Source of the DNA: Pseudomonas palleroniana
GTDB taxonomy: Bacteria > Pseudomonadota > Gammaproteobacteria > Pseudomonadales > Pseudomonadaceae
Direction: 5' to 3'
Length of the DNA stretch: 48,611 bases
Assembly (NCBI RefSeq): GCF_003031675.1
Contig: NZ_PYWX01000065.1
Location: forward strand, 1 to 48,611
Shown here piece after piece: positions 1 through 19,654 of the stretch (position 1 is its first letter; every line of letters begins with the position of its first letter). A program made the position numbers and the translations under genes. The notes under the pieces were generated by a model. The model was not told the DNA's origin, searched no databases, and was given only the letters and a program-made list of their open reading frames with translations.

Positions 1-1257
1 ATGTCCTTCGCTTTCGACGGCTCCCACGAAGGCTGGATGCACCCGCTGATCAACGGCGCCAGCGTGCTGATCCGCGACGACAGCCTATGGCTGCCGGAAT
101 ACACCTACGAACAGATGCACCGTCACAAGGTGACCATGGCGGTATTCCCGCCGGTGTACCTGCAACAACTGGCCGAGCATGCCGAACGTGACGGCAACCC
201 GCCGGCCGTGCGTGTGTATTGCTTCGGCGGTGATGCGGTGGCGCAGGCGAGCTATGACCTGGCCTGGCGCGCACTGCGCCCGACCTACCTGTTCAACGGG
301 TATGGCCCGACCGAAACCGTGGTCACCCCGCTGTTGTGGAAAGCCCGCCAGGGCGACCCATGCGGGGCGGTGTATGCGCCGATCGGCACGCTGCTGGGCA
401 ACCGCAGCGGCTACGTGCTCGATGCGCAGTTGAACCTGCAACCCATCGGCGTGGCCGGTGAGTTGTACCTGGGCGGCGAGGGCGTGGCGCGGGGTTACCT
501 GGAGCGTCCGGCGCTGACCGCCGAGCGTTTTGTGCCGGACCCGTTCGGCCAGCCCGGCAGCCGTGTGTACCGCAGCGGCGACTTGACCCGTGGGCGTCCG
601 GACGGCGTGGTGGATTACCTGGGGCGTGTCGACCATCAGGTGAAAATTCGCGGTTTCCGCATCGAACTGGGCGAAATCGAAGCGCGCCTGCGCGAGCAGG
701 ACAGCGTGGGTGAAACCGTGGTGGTGGCCCAGGACAGCCCGACCGGCAAGCAGTTGGTGGCGTACGTCGTGCCGGCCGATGCCGGCCTGAGCAATCAGGC
801 CGAGTTCCGTGACGCCTTGCGCCGCGCCCTGAAAGCCCGCCTGCCGGATTACATGGTGCCTGCGCACTTCATGTTCCTGGCCCAGATGCCGCTGACGCCC
901 AACGGCAAGCTCGACCGCAAGGGCCTGCCCGAGCCGGACGCAAGCCTGCTGCAACAGCAGTACGTGGCACCTGAGAGCGAACTGGAGCAACAGATCGCCG
1001 CGATCTGGGCCGAGGTACTGCGCCTGCCGCAGGTGGGCTTGAACGACAACTTCTTCGAAGTCGGCGGCCACTCCTTGCTGGCGATCCAGATCACTTCGAG
1101 GGTCCAGGCCGAACTGGGCCTCGAGGTGCCGCTGGTGGAACTGTTCCAGACCGAATCGCTGCGCAGCTACGTGCAGGCTGCAGCCACCTTCCGCGCCGGC
1201 AGCGCGGAAGATTTTGATGATCTACGTGACTTTTTGAGCGAACTAGAGGCGATTTGA
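1..1257 (+). CDS. Pyoverdine NRPS, C-terminal fragment (PvdI/PvdJ-type; runs off the left edge)
   Basis: This is the last 418 residues of a non-ribosomal peptide synthetase; the ATG at base 1 is an internal methionine, because the same stretch lies mid-domain in the next gene. It holds most of an adenylation (A) domain with the YGPTE, YRSGD and DHQVKIRGFRIELGE core motifs. A peptidyl carrier (T) domain follows, with the phosphopantetheine serine in GGHSL at about residue 358, and then a short acidic tail. No condensation, epimerization or thioesterase domain follows, so the chain passes to the next enzyme. Pocket residues read against PheA give D-G-E-V-C-G-G-V-T-K, the same as module 2 of the next gene. 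From the product class I infer formyl-hydroxyornithine, not proven by sequence. The stop is 3 bases from the next start, which implies one operon and translational coupling. Confidence 0.93.
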   Translation: MSFAFDGSHEGWMHPLINGASVLIRDDSLWLPEYTYEQMHRHKVTMAVFPPVYLQQLAEHAERDGNPPAVRVYCFGGDAVAQASYDLAWRALRPTYLFNGYGPTETVVTPLLWKARQGDPCGAVYAPIGTLLGNRSGYVLDAQLNLQPIGVAGELYLGGEGVARGYLERPALTAERFVPDPFGQPGSRVYRSGDLTRGRPDGVVDYLGRVDHQVKIRGFRIELGEIEARLREQDSVGETVVVAQDSPTGKQLVAYVVPADAGLSNQAEFRDALRRALKARLPDYMVPAHFMFLAQMPLTPNGKLDRKGLPEPDASLLQQQYVAPESELEQQIAAIWAEVLRLPQVGLNDNFFEVGGHSLLAIQITSRVQAELGLEVPLVELFQTESLRSYVQAAATFRAGSAEDFDDLRDFLSELEAI

Positions 1258-1260
1258 ACC

Positions 1261-13098
<11,838 letters not shown>

Positions 13099-13117
13099 CG
13101 AGCGGGGTAAGCCCAAA

Positions 13118-13214
13118 TGCCAGTCAGTTAAGGCTTAACGCGGTTACTGTGGGAGGGAGCAAGCCCCCTCCCACAGGTTGTCCATCGTTCGTTCTATCGC
13201 TTAACTGATTGGCA
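13118..13214. repeat. Intergenic REP-like element with nested inverted repeats
   Basis: Outer arms TGCCAGTCAGTTAAG (13118-13132) and CTTAACTGATTGGCA (13200-13214) pair with one mismatch. An inner hairpin, TGTGGGAGGG to CCCTCCCACA, lies at 13148-13175. The right part (13155-13214) reappears inverted at 18606-18665. The inner hairpin may also end transcription from the NRPS operon. Confidence 0.8.
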
Positions 13215-13258
13215 GTAGGGCCAGCCCGCACAAGGTTCGGTCGCAAGGGGACAAGGTA

Positions 13259-13300
13259 TAAAAAAACGCCCGATGAAAGCAGGGCTCTCATCGGGCGTTT
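13259..13300 (-). terminator. Intrinsic terminator downstream of fpvA
   Basis: A 13-base perfect stem (13264-13276 with 13288-13300, core CGCCCGATGA) encloses an 11-base loop. Read on the minus strand it is followed by about eight T. It lies 33 bases past the fpvA stop. The stem is symmetrical, so it could also act on transcripts from the NRPS side, though the T run there is short. Confidence 0.85.
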
Positions 13301-13333
13301 GTTCGACCACGCTGGCGTGGTCAAGGGCTCAGG

Positions 13334-15775
13334 TCAGAAGTCCCAGCGGGTGCTGACCATCACGTTGCGCGGCTCACCGTAGGCGGCCGAGTTATAGAAG
13401 CCCACGTTGGTGTAGTAGGACTTGTCGAAGATGTTGTTGAAGTTGACGGTTGCCGACAGGTTCTTGGTGACCTGGTAGCGGGTCATCAGGTCCACCAGCC
13501 AGTAGGATTCCTGGGTAATGTCCTGGTTCTGGTTGAGGGGTTGGTTCCAGACCTCTTGCCAGCCCTTGGTCTGCCAGCGCACGCCGCCGCCGATGGTGAA
13601 CTTGTCGAGGTCACCCTTGAGCTTGTAGGTGGTGTTCAGGTTGACCTGGTGCTCGGGTTCGAAGGTGGAGATTTTCTTACCGTCGTCGTCACGCACGATC
13701 TTGTGGGTGTAGCCGCCCTGGACTTGCCAGCCCGGGCTCAGCTCACCGGAAATCTCTGCCTCATAACCCTTGGTGACCGCCTTGGAGCTCTTGAACGCGT
13801 AGTTGTTCGGGGTTGGCGTCTGGTTGTTGTAGGCGTCGTCCGAGATCGGCCGGTTGGTCTCGTGCACTTCGAAGTAGGCGATGCTGGTGTTCAGGCGGCC
13901 GTCGAAGAACTCACCCTTGAGGCCCAGCTCGTAGTTTTGCCCTTCGTCCGGGTCCAGCAGTTTGCTGTCGCGGTCCTTATAGGTGCTTTCCTGGGGCTGG
14001 AAAATATCGGTGTAGCTGGCGTACGCGGAGAAGTTGTCGTTGAGGTCGTAGATCACCCCGGCGTAAGGGATGAACCGCCCGGTTTCCTTGTACGAAGGGT
14101 TGTTGCCGGTGACATGGTAGTTGGCCACGCGACCGCCGAGGATCACGTTCAGGTCATCGATCACGTTCAAGCGTGTGGTCACGTAGTAGCCGTTCTGGCG
14201 GATAGTGTCGTCGATGTACTGCTGGACCGGCCCGTAGATTGGCCTGCCGAGCTTGCCGTTCCAGTTGTAGAAATCGACTTTGTTGCCCTGCGGCCATTCC
14301 GGCGACCAGTAACCTTTGCCTTGCCAGCGCGAAGTACCGATCGAGCCGCCCACGACCAATTCATGTTCACGACCAAAGAGGCTGAACGGCCCGGTGGCAT
14401 AAAGATCGGCCGAGGTGCTTTTGGTTTCACCCGTGTATTTCTGTCCGTTGATCTCGGCGGTGCCATCGGCGGCCGGCTGGACGAACTGAATCGATGCAAG
14501 GTCAGCGTGGTAGCCGTTGATCTTGTGGTCCAGTTGCAGTTTGGTCACCCAGCCGTCACCCAGGTCATGCTCGAGCATGGCGAAGGCGGTACGGGTGTTC
14601 TGCTCCCATGAACTCCAGGTGGTACCGTTGTTGTAGGAGCGCGGCATCTTGTTGATGCTGCCGTTGGAGTTGACCAGCGGGAACGCGCCGGACCAGCTGG
14701 AACCTTTCGGAATGTTGTCCTGGTAGTCGAAGCCGACGGTCAGCATAGTGTCCGGGGACAGGTCGAATTCGGTGATGCCGTAGTAGGTTTCGGTCTTGCG
14801 CGAGTAGTGGTCCATGAAGGACTTCTTGTCCTGGTACGCCGCCACCGCCCGGCCACGCACATTGCCGCTCTCGGTCAAGGGGCCGCTGACATCGACTTCA
14901 CTGCGATAGTTGTCCCACGAGCCTGCGCCCACGGTCACATGGCCCTTGAAGTCGGCGGTGGGCTTCTTGCGGATCAGGTTGATGGTCGCGCCCAGGGAGC
15001 CTGCGCCGTTGAGCAGGCCGGTGGCGCCCTTGAGGATTTCGATACGGTCATAGATCGCCATGTCGCTCAGGGTATTGCCCGCCGAGTAGCCGACGTTGCG
15101 CACGCTGGACGGAATACCGTCGTACTGGAAACTGTTGACCGAGAAACCCCGGGAGTAGTAGTTGGTGCGGTCGGTGTCATAGGCCGACACGGTGATGCCC
15201 GGGGTGTGGCGCATCACGTCATCGACGTTGTTGAGGCCGAAGTCTTCGATGTGCTGGCGGGTGACCACGGTGATCGACTGTGGGGTCTGGCGTGGCGTGA
15301 GGGTCAGGCGCGTCGCGGTGGCGATGGTGCCTGGGGTGTAGGAGCCGGAGCCCTCGGTAATATTGCCCAGCACGTTACCGTTGACCTGAGTGGGGCTCAG
15401 CTCCAGGGCAGTGGTGTCGCCGGCAGCAGCAACGGTCAACGCATTACCGTTGAGGCTGTGGGTGGTCGATGTGCCCGCCAGCAACTGGTCAATGGCTTGC
15501 TGTGGCGCCATCTTGCCCTTGACCGCACGGCTGTTTTTGCCCTGCACATCGCTGGGGCTGTACAACACCTGCACGTTGGCCTGGCGCCCGAATTCCTGGA
15601 GTGCGCTCCCCAGCGCCTGGGCAGGAATATTCAACTCGATCTCCTGAGCCTGCACATAGCCTGCGATCGGCAACGATACTGCCAGGGCCAAGGCGCTTGG
15701 AAGAAGGTTGATGTTCAGGGCCCGGCGCATGGTTAACGCCTTGCTCAGTGGGCTGAGGCCGAGTCGTGCTGGCAT
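13334..15775 (-). CDS. fpvA: Ferripyoverdine TonB-dependent outer-membrane receptor
   Basis: An 813-residue outer-membrane receptor that takes up iron-loaded pyoverdine with TonB energy. A signal peptide ends near residue 43 (GYVQA, mature protein starting QEIELN). An STN signalling domain follows (about 47-100; family knowledge: it contacts the anti-sigma factor FpvR). Next come the plug (about 140-260, with PQSITVVT and LNGAGSLGATINLIRK) and a long beta-barrel ending in the usual terminal Phe (STRWDF). Two starts are possible: the one given, or Met16 (base 15730), which starts the signal peptide directly. Neither has a strong ribosome site. The gene follows pvdE on the same strand with a 110-base gap holding a Fur-like box. 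Receptor and synthetases sit side by side, as expected for a matched uptake-synthesis pair. Confidence 0.96.
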   Translation of the reverse strand: MPARLGLSPLSKALTMRRALNINLLPSALALAVSLPIAGYVQAQEIELNIPAQALGSALQEFGRQANVQVLYSPSDVQGKNSRAVKGKMAPQQAIDQLLAGTSTTHSLNGNALTVAAAGDTTALELSPTQVNGNVLGNITEGSGSYTPGTIATATRLTLTPRQTPQSITVVTRQHIEDFGLNNVDDVMRHTPGITVSAYDTDRTNYYSRGFSVNSFQYDGIPSSVRNVGYSAGNTLSDMAIYDRIEILKGATGLLNGAGSLGATINLIRKKPTADFKGHVTVGAGSWDNYRSEVDVSGPLTESGNVRGRAVAAYQDKKSFMDHYSRKTETYYGITEFDLSPDTMLTVGFDYQDNIPKGSSWSGAFPLVNSNGSINKMPRSYNNGTTWSSWEQNTRTAFAMLEHDLGDGWVTKLQLDHKINGYHADLASIQFVQPAADGTAEINGQKYTGETKSTSADLYATGPFSLFGREHELVVGGSIGTSRWQGKGYWSPEWPQGNKVDFYNWNGKLGRPIYGPVQQYIDDTIRQNGYYVTTRLNVIDDLNVILGGRVANYHVTGNNPSYKETGRFIPYAGVIYDLNDNFSAYASYTDIFQPQESTYKDRDSKLLDPDEGQNYELGLKGEFFDGRLNTSIAYFEVHETNRPISDDAYNNQTPTPNNYAFKSSKAVTKGYEAEISGELSPGWQVQGGYTHKIVRDDDGKKISTFEPEHQVNLNTTYKLKGDLDKFTIGGGVRWQTKGWQEVWNQPLNQNQDITQESYWLVDLMTRYQVTKNLSATVNFNNIFDKSYYTNVGFYNSAAYGEPRNVMVSTRWDF

Positions 15776-15824
15776 GGATGCTTTCTCTTCTAGGTTTTAA
15801 GTGGGCAAATTCTAGGTGTTAATT

Positions 15825-15843
15825 GAGGCTGGTTCTCATTACC
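15825..15843 (-). promoter_or_regulatory. Candidate Fur box upstream of fpvA
   Basis: Read on the minus strand, the 19 bases GGTAATGAGAACCAGCCTC match the classic Fur consensus at about 13 of 19 positions, with the left half almost complete. The site lies 50 bases upstream of the longer fpvA start, where iron repression of the receptor is expected. No PvdS-type box was found in this gap. Binding is not shown. Confidence 0.5.
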
Positions 15844-15885
15844 ACTAGTGAGACGTTCCTACCTCAGAAAACCGGAAAACAAAAT

Positions 15886-17538
15886 TCACGCCGGTTCCAG
15901 CGCGTGCACCACCTGGCCGGCACGCAAGCGCACCAACTGGTCGGCGATATCGAAATAACGGTCGTCGTGGCTGATCACGATGATGGTTTTGCCCAGGCGC
16001 TTGAGGTCCGGCAGCAGCTCGGTGTAGAAGATCCGGCGGAACGCCGGGTCCTGGTCGGCGGCCCATTCGTCGAACACCAGCACCGGGCGCTCCTCCAGCC
16101 AGGCGTTGACCAGGGCCAGGCGCTTGCGCTGGCCGGTGGACAGGTCGGTGGTGCTGAACACGCCATCCTTGACGCTGACCTTGTGCGCGATTTCCAGGCG
16201 CTCCAGGTATTTGGCGGCACTGTCCAGCGACTGCGTGGCGCTGCCCTGCACCAGGTCATCGAACAGGTAATAGTCGGAGAAGATCGTGGTGAACAGCTGG
16301 CGATAATCGTCGCGCTCGGGGTCGGTCACGGTCTCGTCATTGAGGCGGATTTCACCCGACTGCGGGGTGTACAAACCCAGCAGCAGTTTGATCAGGGTGG
16401 TCTTGCCGCTGCCGTTTTCGCCGACGATAAACACGATGTCGCCTTGCTTGATGCTCAGGTTGATCGGCCCCAGGTGGAACGGCGCGCTACCCTCGACCGC
16501 CGGCGGGCTGTAGCTCACATTGCGCAGCTCCAGGCTGTTGACCATCGGCTTGGGCGCCTCGCTGTCGTCCATCAGCAGGTGCGGCTCGGGCGACGAGAAA
16601 CGCTCGGACAATTCACTGATACGGCCAAAGGCGATCTTCGCCTTGCCCACCACCGGCAGGTAACCCAGCAGATGTTCCAGGGGGCCTTTCATGTACAGCA
16701 GCACCAACACGAAACCGGTGATCACCGTGGGGTCCGGGTTGGGGTTGTATGCCTGCATCGCCAGGGCCAGGCCGATGACCACGAAGAACAGCATCGAGCC
16801 GAAGGTCTTGGCCAGGATATAGATGTTGACCGAGCGCACCTGGATGTCGCTGATGCGGTCGGCGGTTTCCTGGATGCGGTGGGTGTTCATGCGAAAACGC
16901 CGTGGGCGGTGCATGCGCAACTCCTTGGCGCCGGAGGCAATCGCGTTGTAGTAACGCTGCAATTCATCCTCATGGCTGCGCGCCAGGTCGAAACCCTGGA
17001 TGCCTTTGCCGCCGGCAATGAACTGCACGGCGCTGCCGATGATGATCGCCACCACCATCATCAGGAACATCGGCACCGACAAGTAGGCCAGGTAGCCCAG
17101 GCAACCGAGGGTGACCGTGGCGGCGATGGCCAGCGGGGTGAATGCAAAGGAAAAGTCGCTGATGGTGTCGACATCGTGGGTCAGCACCGGGATCAGGCGG
17201 TGGGAACGATAGCGTTCGATCTGCCCGATGGGCGCCGACAACACCTTCTCGCCGAGGTCTTTGCGCAGGGCGGCAATGATGCGCTGCCCGACGTAGTTGG
17301 TGCCGATGTCCGAGATGATCGAACTGACCAGCGCCACAACACACAGCGCCGCAAAGGTCAGCACCACGCCCTGGGTCATGCCGTTGGCCGAGTGCAGGGC
17401 ATTGTTGATGGTGGCCAGCAGCAGGGTAATGGCCAGGCCGCCCGCCATGCCGAGGGCGACGGAGACCGTCACGATCATACGAAAGGGCCTGAGCAGGGCG
17501 AGCAGGCCATTGAAGGCGCCGCGTTTGGGGTCGGTCAT
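15886..17538 (-). CDS. pvdE: Pyoverdine precursor ABC exporter (fused membrane and ATPase domains)
   Basis: A 550-residue inner-membrane half-transporter that, by family knowledge, moves the acylated peptide precursor ferribactin to the periplasm. The first ~300 residues hold the hydrophobic transmembrane helices, starting with a strong segment after LLRPFRMI. The C-terminal ATPase has Walker A (GENGSGKTT), the signature LSTGQRKR and Walker B (VLVFDEWAADQDP). The start chosen at 17538 (MTDPKRG) gives the usual family length. A GTG at 17577 would add 13 residues but lies inside the mRNA leader nearest the promoter and is less likely. A PvdS-type box lies 58 bases upstream, and the divergent gene is pvdF. 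Confidence 0.95.
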   Translation of the reverse strand: MTDPKRGAFNGLLALLRPFRMIVTVSVALGMAGGLAITLLLATINNALHSANGMTQGVVLTFAALCVVALVSSIISDIGTNYVGQRIIAALRKDLGEKVLSAPIGQIERYRSHRLIPVLTHDVDTISDFSFAFTPLAIAATVTLGCLGYLAYLSVPMFLMMVVAIIIGSAVQFIAGGKGIQGFDLARSHEDELQRYYNAIASGAKELRMHRPRRFRMNTHRIQETADRISDIQVRSVNIYILAKTFGSMLFFVVIGLALAMQAYNPNPDPTVITGFVLVLLYMKGPLEHLLGYLPVVGKAKIAFGRISELSERFSSPEPHLLMDDSEAPKPMVNSLELRNVSYSPPAVEGSAPFHLGPINLSIKQGDIVFIVGENGSGKTTLIKLLLGLYTPQSGEIRLNDETVTDPERDDYRQLFTTIFSDYYLFDDLVQGSATQSLDSAAKYLERLEIAHKVSVKDGVFSTTDLSTGQRKRLALVNAWLEERPVLVFDEWAADQDPAFRRIFYTELLPDLKRLGKTIIVISHDDRYFDIADQLVRLRAGQVVHALEPA

Positions 17539-17596
17539 AAGTACATCCCGGAGAGTGAAAAGAGGGGCTGGGCACACAGACCCTTACCCCTGACAA

Positions 17597-17620
17597 ACGA
17601 AGCGTCGGCGCAAGGATTTA
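17597..17620 (-). promoter_or_regulatory. PvdS iron-starvation box for pvdE
   Basis: On the minus strand TAAAT (17620-17616) is followed after exactly 16 bases by CGT (17599-17597). This is the known recognition pattern of the pyoverdine sigma factor PvdS. It faces pvdE, 58 bases before the chosen start. Confidence 0.85.
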
Positions 17621-17651
17621 GCTCGGCGCGCCGGGCGGCGGCCACGCCGGA

Positions 17652-17675
17652 TAAATTGCCGCGACGCTGGTTCGT
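17652..17675 (+). promoter_or_regulatory. PvdS iron-starvation box for pvdF
   Basis: TAAAT (17652-17656), 16 bases, then CGT (17673-17675). It faces pvdF and lies 62 bases before its ATG. With the box on the other strand it forms a divergent PvdS promoter pair in 160 bases. Confidence 0.85.
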
Positions 17676-17737
17676 TCTTGTGCTGTAGGCGCACGTGTAT
17701 CCACGCGCTGCGCAGTCCCCTCAGCGAGAGCGAAACA

Positions 17738-18565
17738 ATGACGAAAAAGAACCTGGTGTATGTGTGGTCCCTGAGAAATGCCGCCGCCGACAAGGCCGGG
17801 CAGCCGGTGGCCTACAAGGACCACGAGCGCTACATGAAGTCGGTGCTGGAGTTTCTGGTGGGATCCCTCAATGACACGCCGCTGGGCCAGCGCTACAACC
17901 TGGTGGGCGTGGTATATGACGATGACGAGCAGAACCCACGGGACCAGCAACTGGTCAGCGACTATGGCTTTGCCTACCAGCCTGGCCGCCAGTGGTTGTA
18001 CCCGGCGGACTTGCGGGTGCAGGGCACGCTGGTCAACGACCTGCTGCTGAGTGTGCCGTCCACCTACCGTCGCTTGCCGCGTGGCAGCGCGGAACATATC
18101 GCCGGCAAGCAGGATTTCGAGCGTCGCCTGCACGACACGCTGGTGGAGTTGAAGGCCGATATCGTGGTGCTGGACGGTTTGCTGGTGATCCTCGATGAGC
18201 TGGTACGCCCCGGCGCGCCGTTTGCCCGACGCATCATGAATATCCACCCCGGCATTACCCGCCTCGAGTCGCCCTATGAGCGCCGTGGCGCCTATGCCAC
18301 CTGGAATGCGTTGTACGGAGCGCGTGGCCAGGCGGTGGTGGATTGGGCGACCAAAGAGACCAAGCCTTGCGAGCCGCTGTACCTGACTGGTGCGTCGTTC
18401 CACTACGTGGACAACGGTATCGACTCCGGTGAAGTCTTCCACGACGTGCTCAACACCGAGATATCGCCGCAGGACACCATCCTTGAACTGCGCTGGAACA
18501 ACTTCAACAACAGCTTGTTCCCGGCGTTGCATGAAGGGCTGGAGTTGTTGGCCCAAAAGGGCTGA
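17738..18565 (+). CDS. pvdF: N5-hydroxyornithine formyltransferase
   Basis: A 275-residue cytoplasmic enzyme that formylates N5-hydroxyornithine, using a formyl-tetrahydrofolate donor, to give the iron-binding fOHOrn residues loaded by the NRPS. It belongs to the GART-like formyltransferases. Asn168 and His170 (in MNIHPGI) and Asp229 (in NGIDSGE) fall at the positions I recall as the catalytic triad of the P. aeruginosa enzyme, and the length matches that enzyme. The start at 17738 (MTKKNLVYVW) has a GAGAG about 9 bases upstream and sits right after the PvdS box. An in-frame upstream ATG would add 20 arginine- and cysteine-rich residues lying within the leader. The gene is monocistronic: a repeat region and an opposing operon follow. 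Confidence 0.95.
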   Translation: MTKKNLVYVWSLRNAAADKAGQPVAYKDHERYMKSVLEFLVGSLNDTPLGQRYNLVGVVYDDDEQNPRDQQLVSDYGFAYQPGRQWLYPADLRVQGTLVNDLLLSVPSTYRRLPRGSAEHIAGKQDFERRLHDTLVELKADIVVLDGLLVILDELVRPGAPFARRIMNIHPGITRLESPYERRGAYATWNALYGARGQAVVDWATKETKPCEPLYLTGASFHYVDNGIDSGEVFHDVLNTEISPQDTILELRWNNFNNSLFPALHEGLELLAQKG

Positions 18566-18605
18566 GTGTGCATGTGATCCGAGTGTGGGAGGGGGCTTGC
18601 CCTAA

Positions 18606-18665
18606 TGCCAGTCAGTTAAGCGAAAGAGCGGACGATGGATAACCTGTGGGAGGGGGCTTGCTCCC
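18606..18665. repeat. Inverted copy of the 13155-13214 intergenic repeat
   Basis: These 60 bases match the reverse complement of 13155-13214 at 55 positions, starting with TGCCAGTCAGTTAAG and ending with the GGGGGCTTGCTCCC REP core. The two copies bracket fpvA-pvdE-pvdF in opposite orientation. Confidence 0.85.
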
Positions 18666-18734
18666 GATGACGGTGTATCAGGTTCAGAAACCGTGACTGA
18701 TACACCGCCATCGGGAGCAAGCCCCCTCCCACAG
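18644..18734. repeat. Long REP hairpin between pvdF and pvdO
   Basis: Arms 18644-18680 and 18698-18734 (37 bases each, nearly perfect) carry the GGGGGCTTGCTCCCGATG core followed by CGGTGTATCA, around a 17-base loop. It lies between converging genes and could stop transcription from both sides. It belongs to the same family as 44728-44800. Confidence 0.85.
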
Positions 18735-18750
18735 GGGATTAGAGTGTGCG

Positions 18751-19623
18751 CTAGAGATCACGCACTACGCGAAACCCGATCCAGTCGCCCCGCGTCTGCG
18801 GGTAGATGTTGTTGCGGTTGCCCGAGCGCGAGAATACCGGTGCTTCGCCCCAGTCATTGCCGCGGATCTGGTAGGACTCGCAGTTCGGCTCCATCCAGGC
18901 GCTGCCGTCGGTCGGGGCGCCGATGTAGTTGGGGTGTTCGCAATCGGCGACCCGTTCGTAGACGTTGCCGTGCATGTCATACAGACCAAACGCATTCGGC
19001 GGGTAGCTGCCCACCGGCGATGAATAGCTGTAGCCGTCCGCCGGGCCATAGGTGTTGGCATGCTGGGCGATGCTGTAGCCCTTGCCTTCATCGAACGGGA
19101 AGGGGAATGGCCCGGTGGAGCCGGCGCGGGCCGCGTATTCGCGTTGGGCTTCGCTGACCATGTGGTATTGCTGGCCGGTTTTCTTCGACAGCCAAGCCAC
19201 GTAAGCCTTGATGTCGTCCATGTCCATGCACACCGCCGGCTGGCGCGGCCCCTGGGGGTAGCGCGGTTTGCTGGCGATGCATTCACGACCAGGGCGGTCG
19301 TCACCATTGGCGATCTTGACGCCGGTCTGGCGGACGTAGCTGTCCCATTCGCCGGCTGTGACCTGGAAGCGGCTCATGGCGAACGGCTTGGCAAAGGTCA
19401 CTGCATGCATCGGGCCTTCATCGGGCTCGCGGCCGACTTCGTCTTCCGGTGTGCCCATGGTGAACGTGCCGGCGGGCAGTACCACCATTTCCGGGCAGTC
19501 CTTGCAGTCCTTGAACACTTTGCCGGGTTGCGCGGCGGCGGCCTGGGCCAACCCCGGCAGCAAGGTGCTGCACAGGGCGGTCAGCGCCAGCGTGGTCAAG
19601 GGTTTGAGTCGCAATGCAATCAT
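18751..19623 (-). CDS. pvdO: Periplasmic pyoverdine maturation protein, FGE-sulfatase-like
   Basis: A 290-residue periplasmic protein required for the last oxidation of the pyoverdine chromophore (dihydropyoverdine to pyoverdine in published work). It has a Sec signal peptide ending near residue 30 (GLAQAAAA) and then a formylglycine-generating-enzyme-like fold. Visible family features are LPAGTFTMGT near the start, EGPMHAVTFAKPFAMSRFQVT, the YDMHGNVYERVADC segment and the C-terminal RGDWIGFRVVRD. It is the third gene of pvdM-pvdN-pvdO, 31 bases after pvdN, so it should be driven by the PvdS box upstream of pvdM. Confidence 0.94.
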   Translation of the reverse strand: MIALRLKPLTTLALTALCSTLLPGLAQAAAAQPGKVFKDCKDCPEMVVLPAGTFTMGTPEDEVGREPDEGPMHAVTFAKPFAMSRFQVTAGEWDSYVRQTGVKIANGDDRPGRECIASKPRYPQGPRQPAVCMDMDDIKAYVAWLSKKTGQQYHMVSEAQREYAARAGSTGPFPFPFDEGKGYSIAQHANTYGPADGYSYSSPVGSYPPNAFGLYDMHGNVYERVADCEHPNYIGAPTDGSAWMEPNCESYQIRGNDWGEAPVFSRSGNRNNIYPQTRGDWIGFRVVRDL

Positions 19624-19654
19624 GGGGACGCCTCGTTCAAAGGAAGAATGGGAG

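Noticed and set aside
17539..17577. Longer pvdE from the GTG at 17577
   Set aside because: It adds MCPAPLFTLRDVL with no family match, lies close to the promoter, and the ATG at 17538 gives the usual length.
15823..17688. 621-codon open frame opposite pvdE
   Set aside because: It is antisense to a clear ABC exporter with all ATPase motifs. Its translation is low-complexity His/Gln/Arg-rich, typical of a shadow frame in GC-rich DNA.
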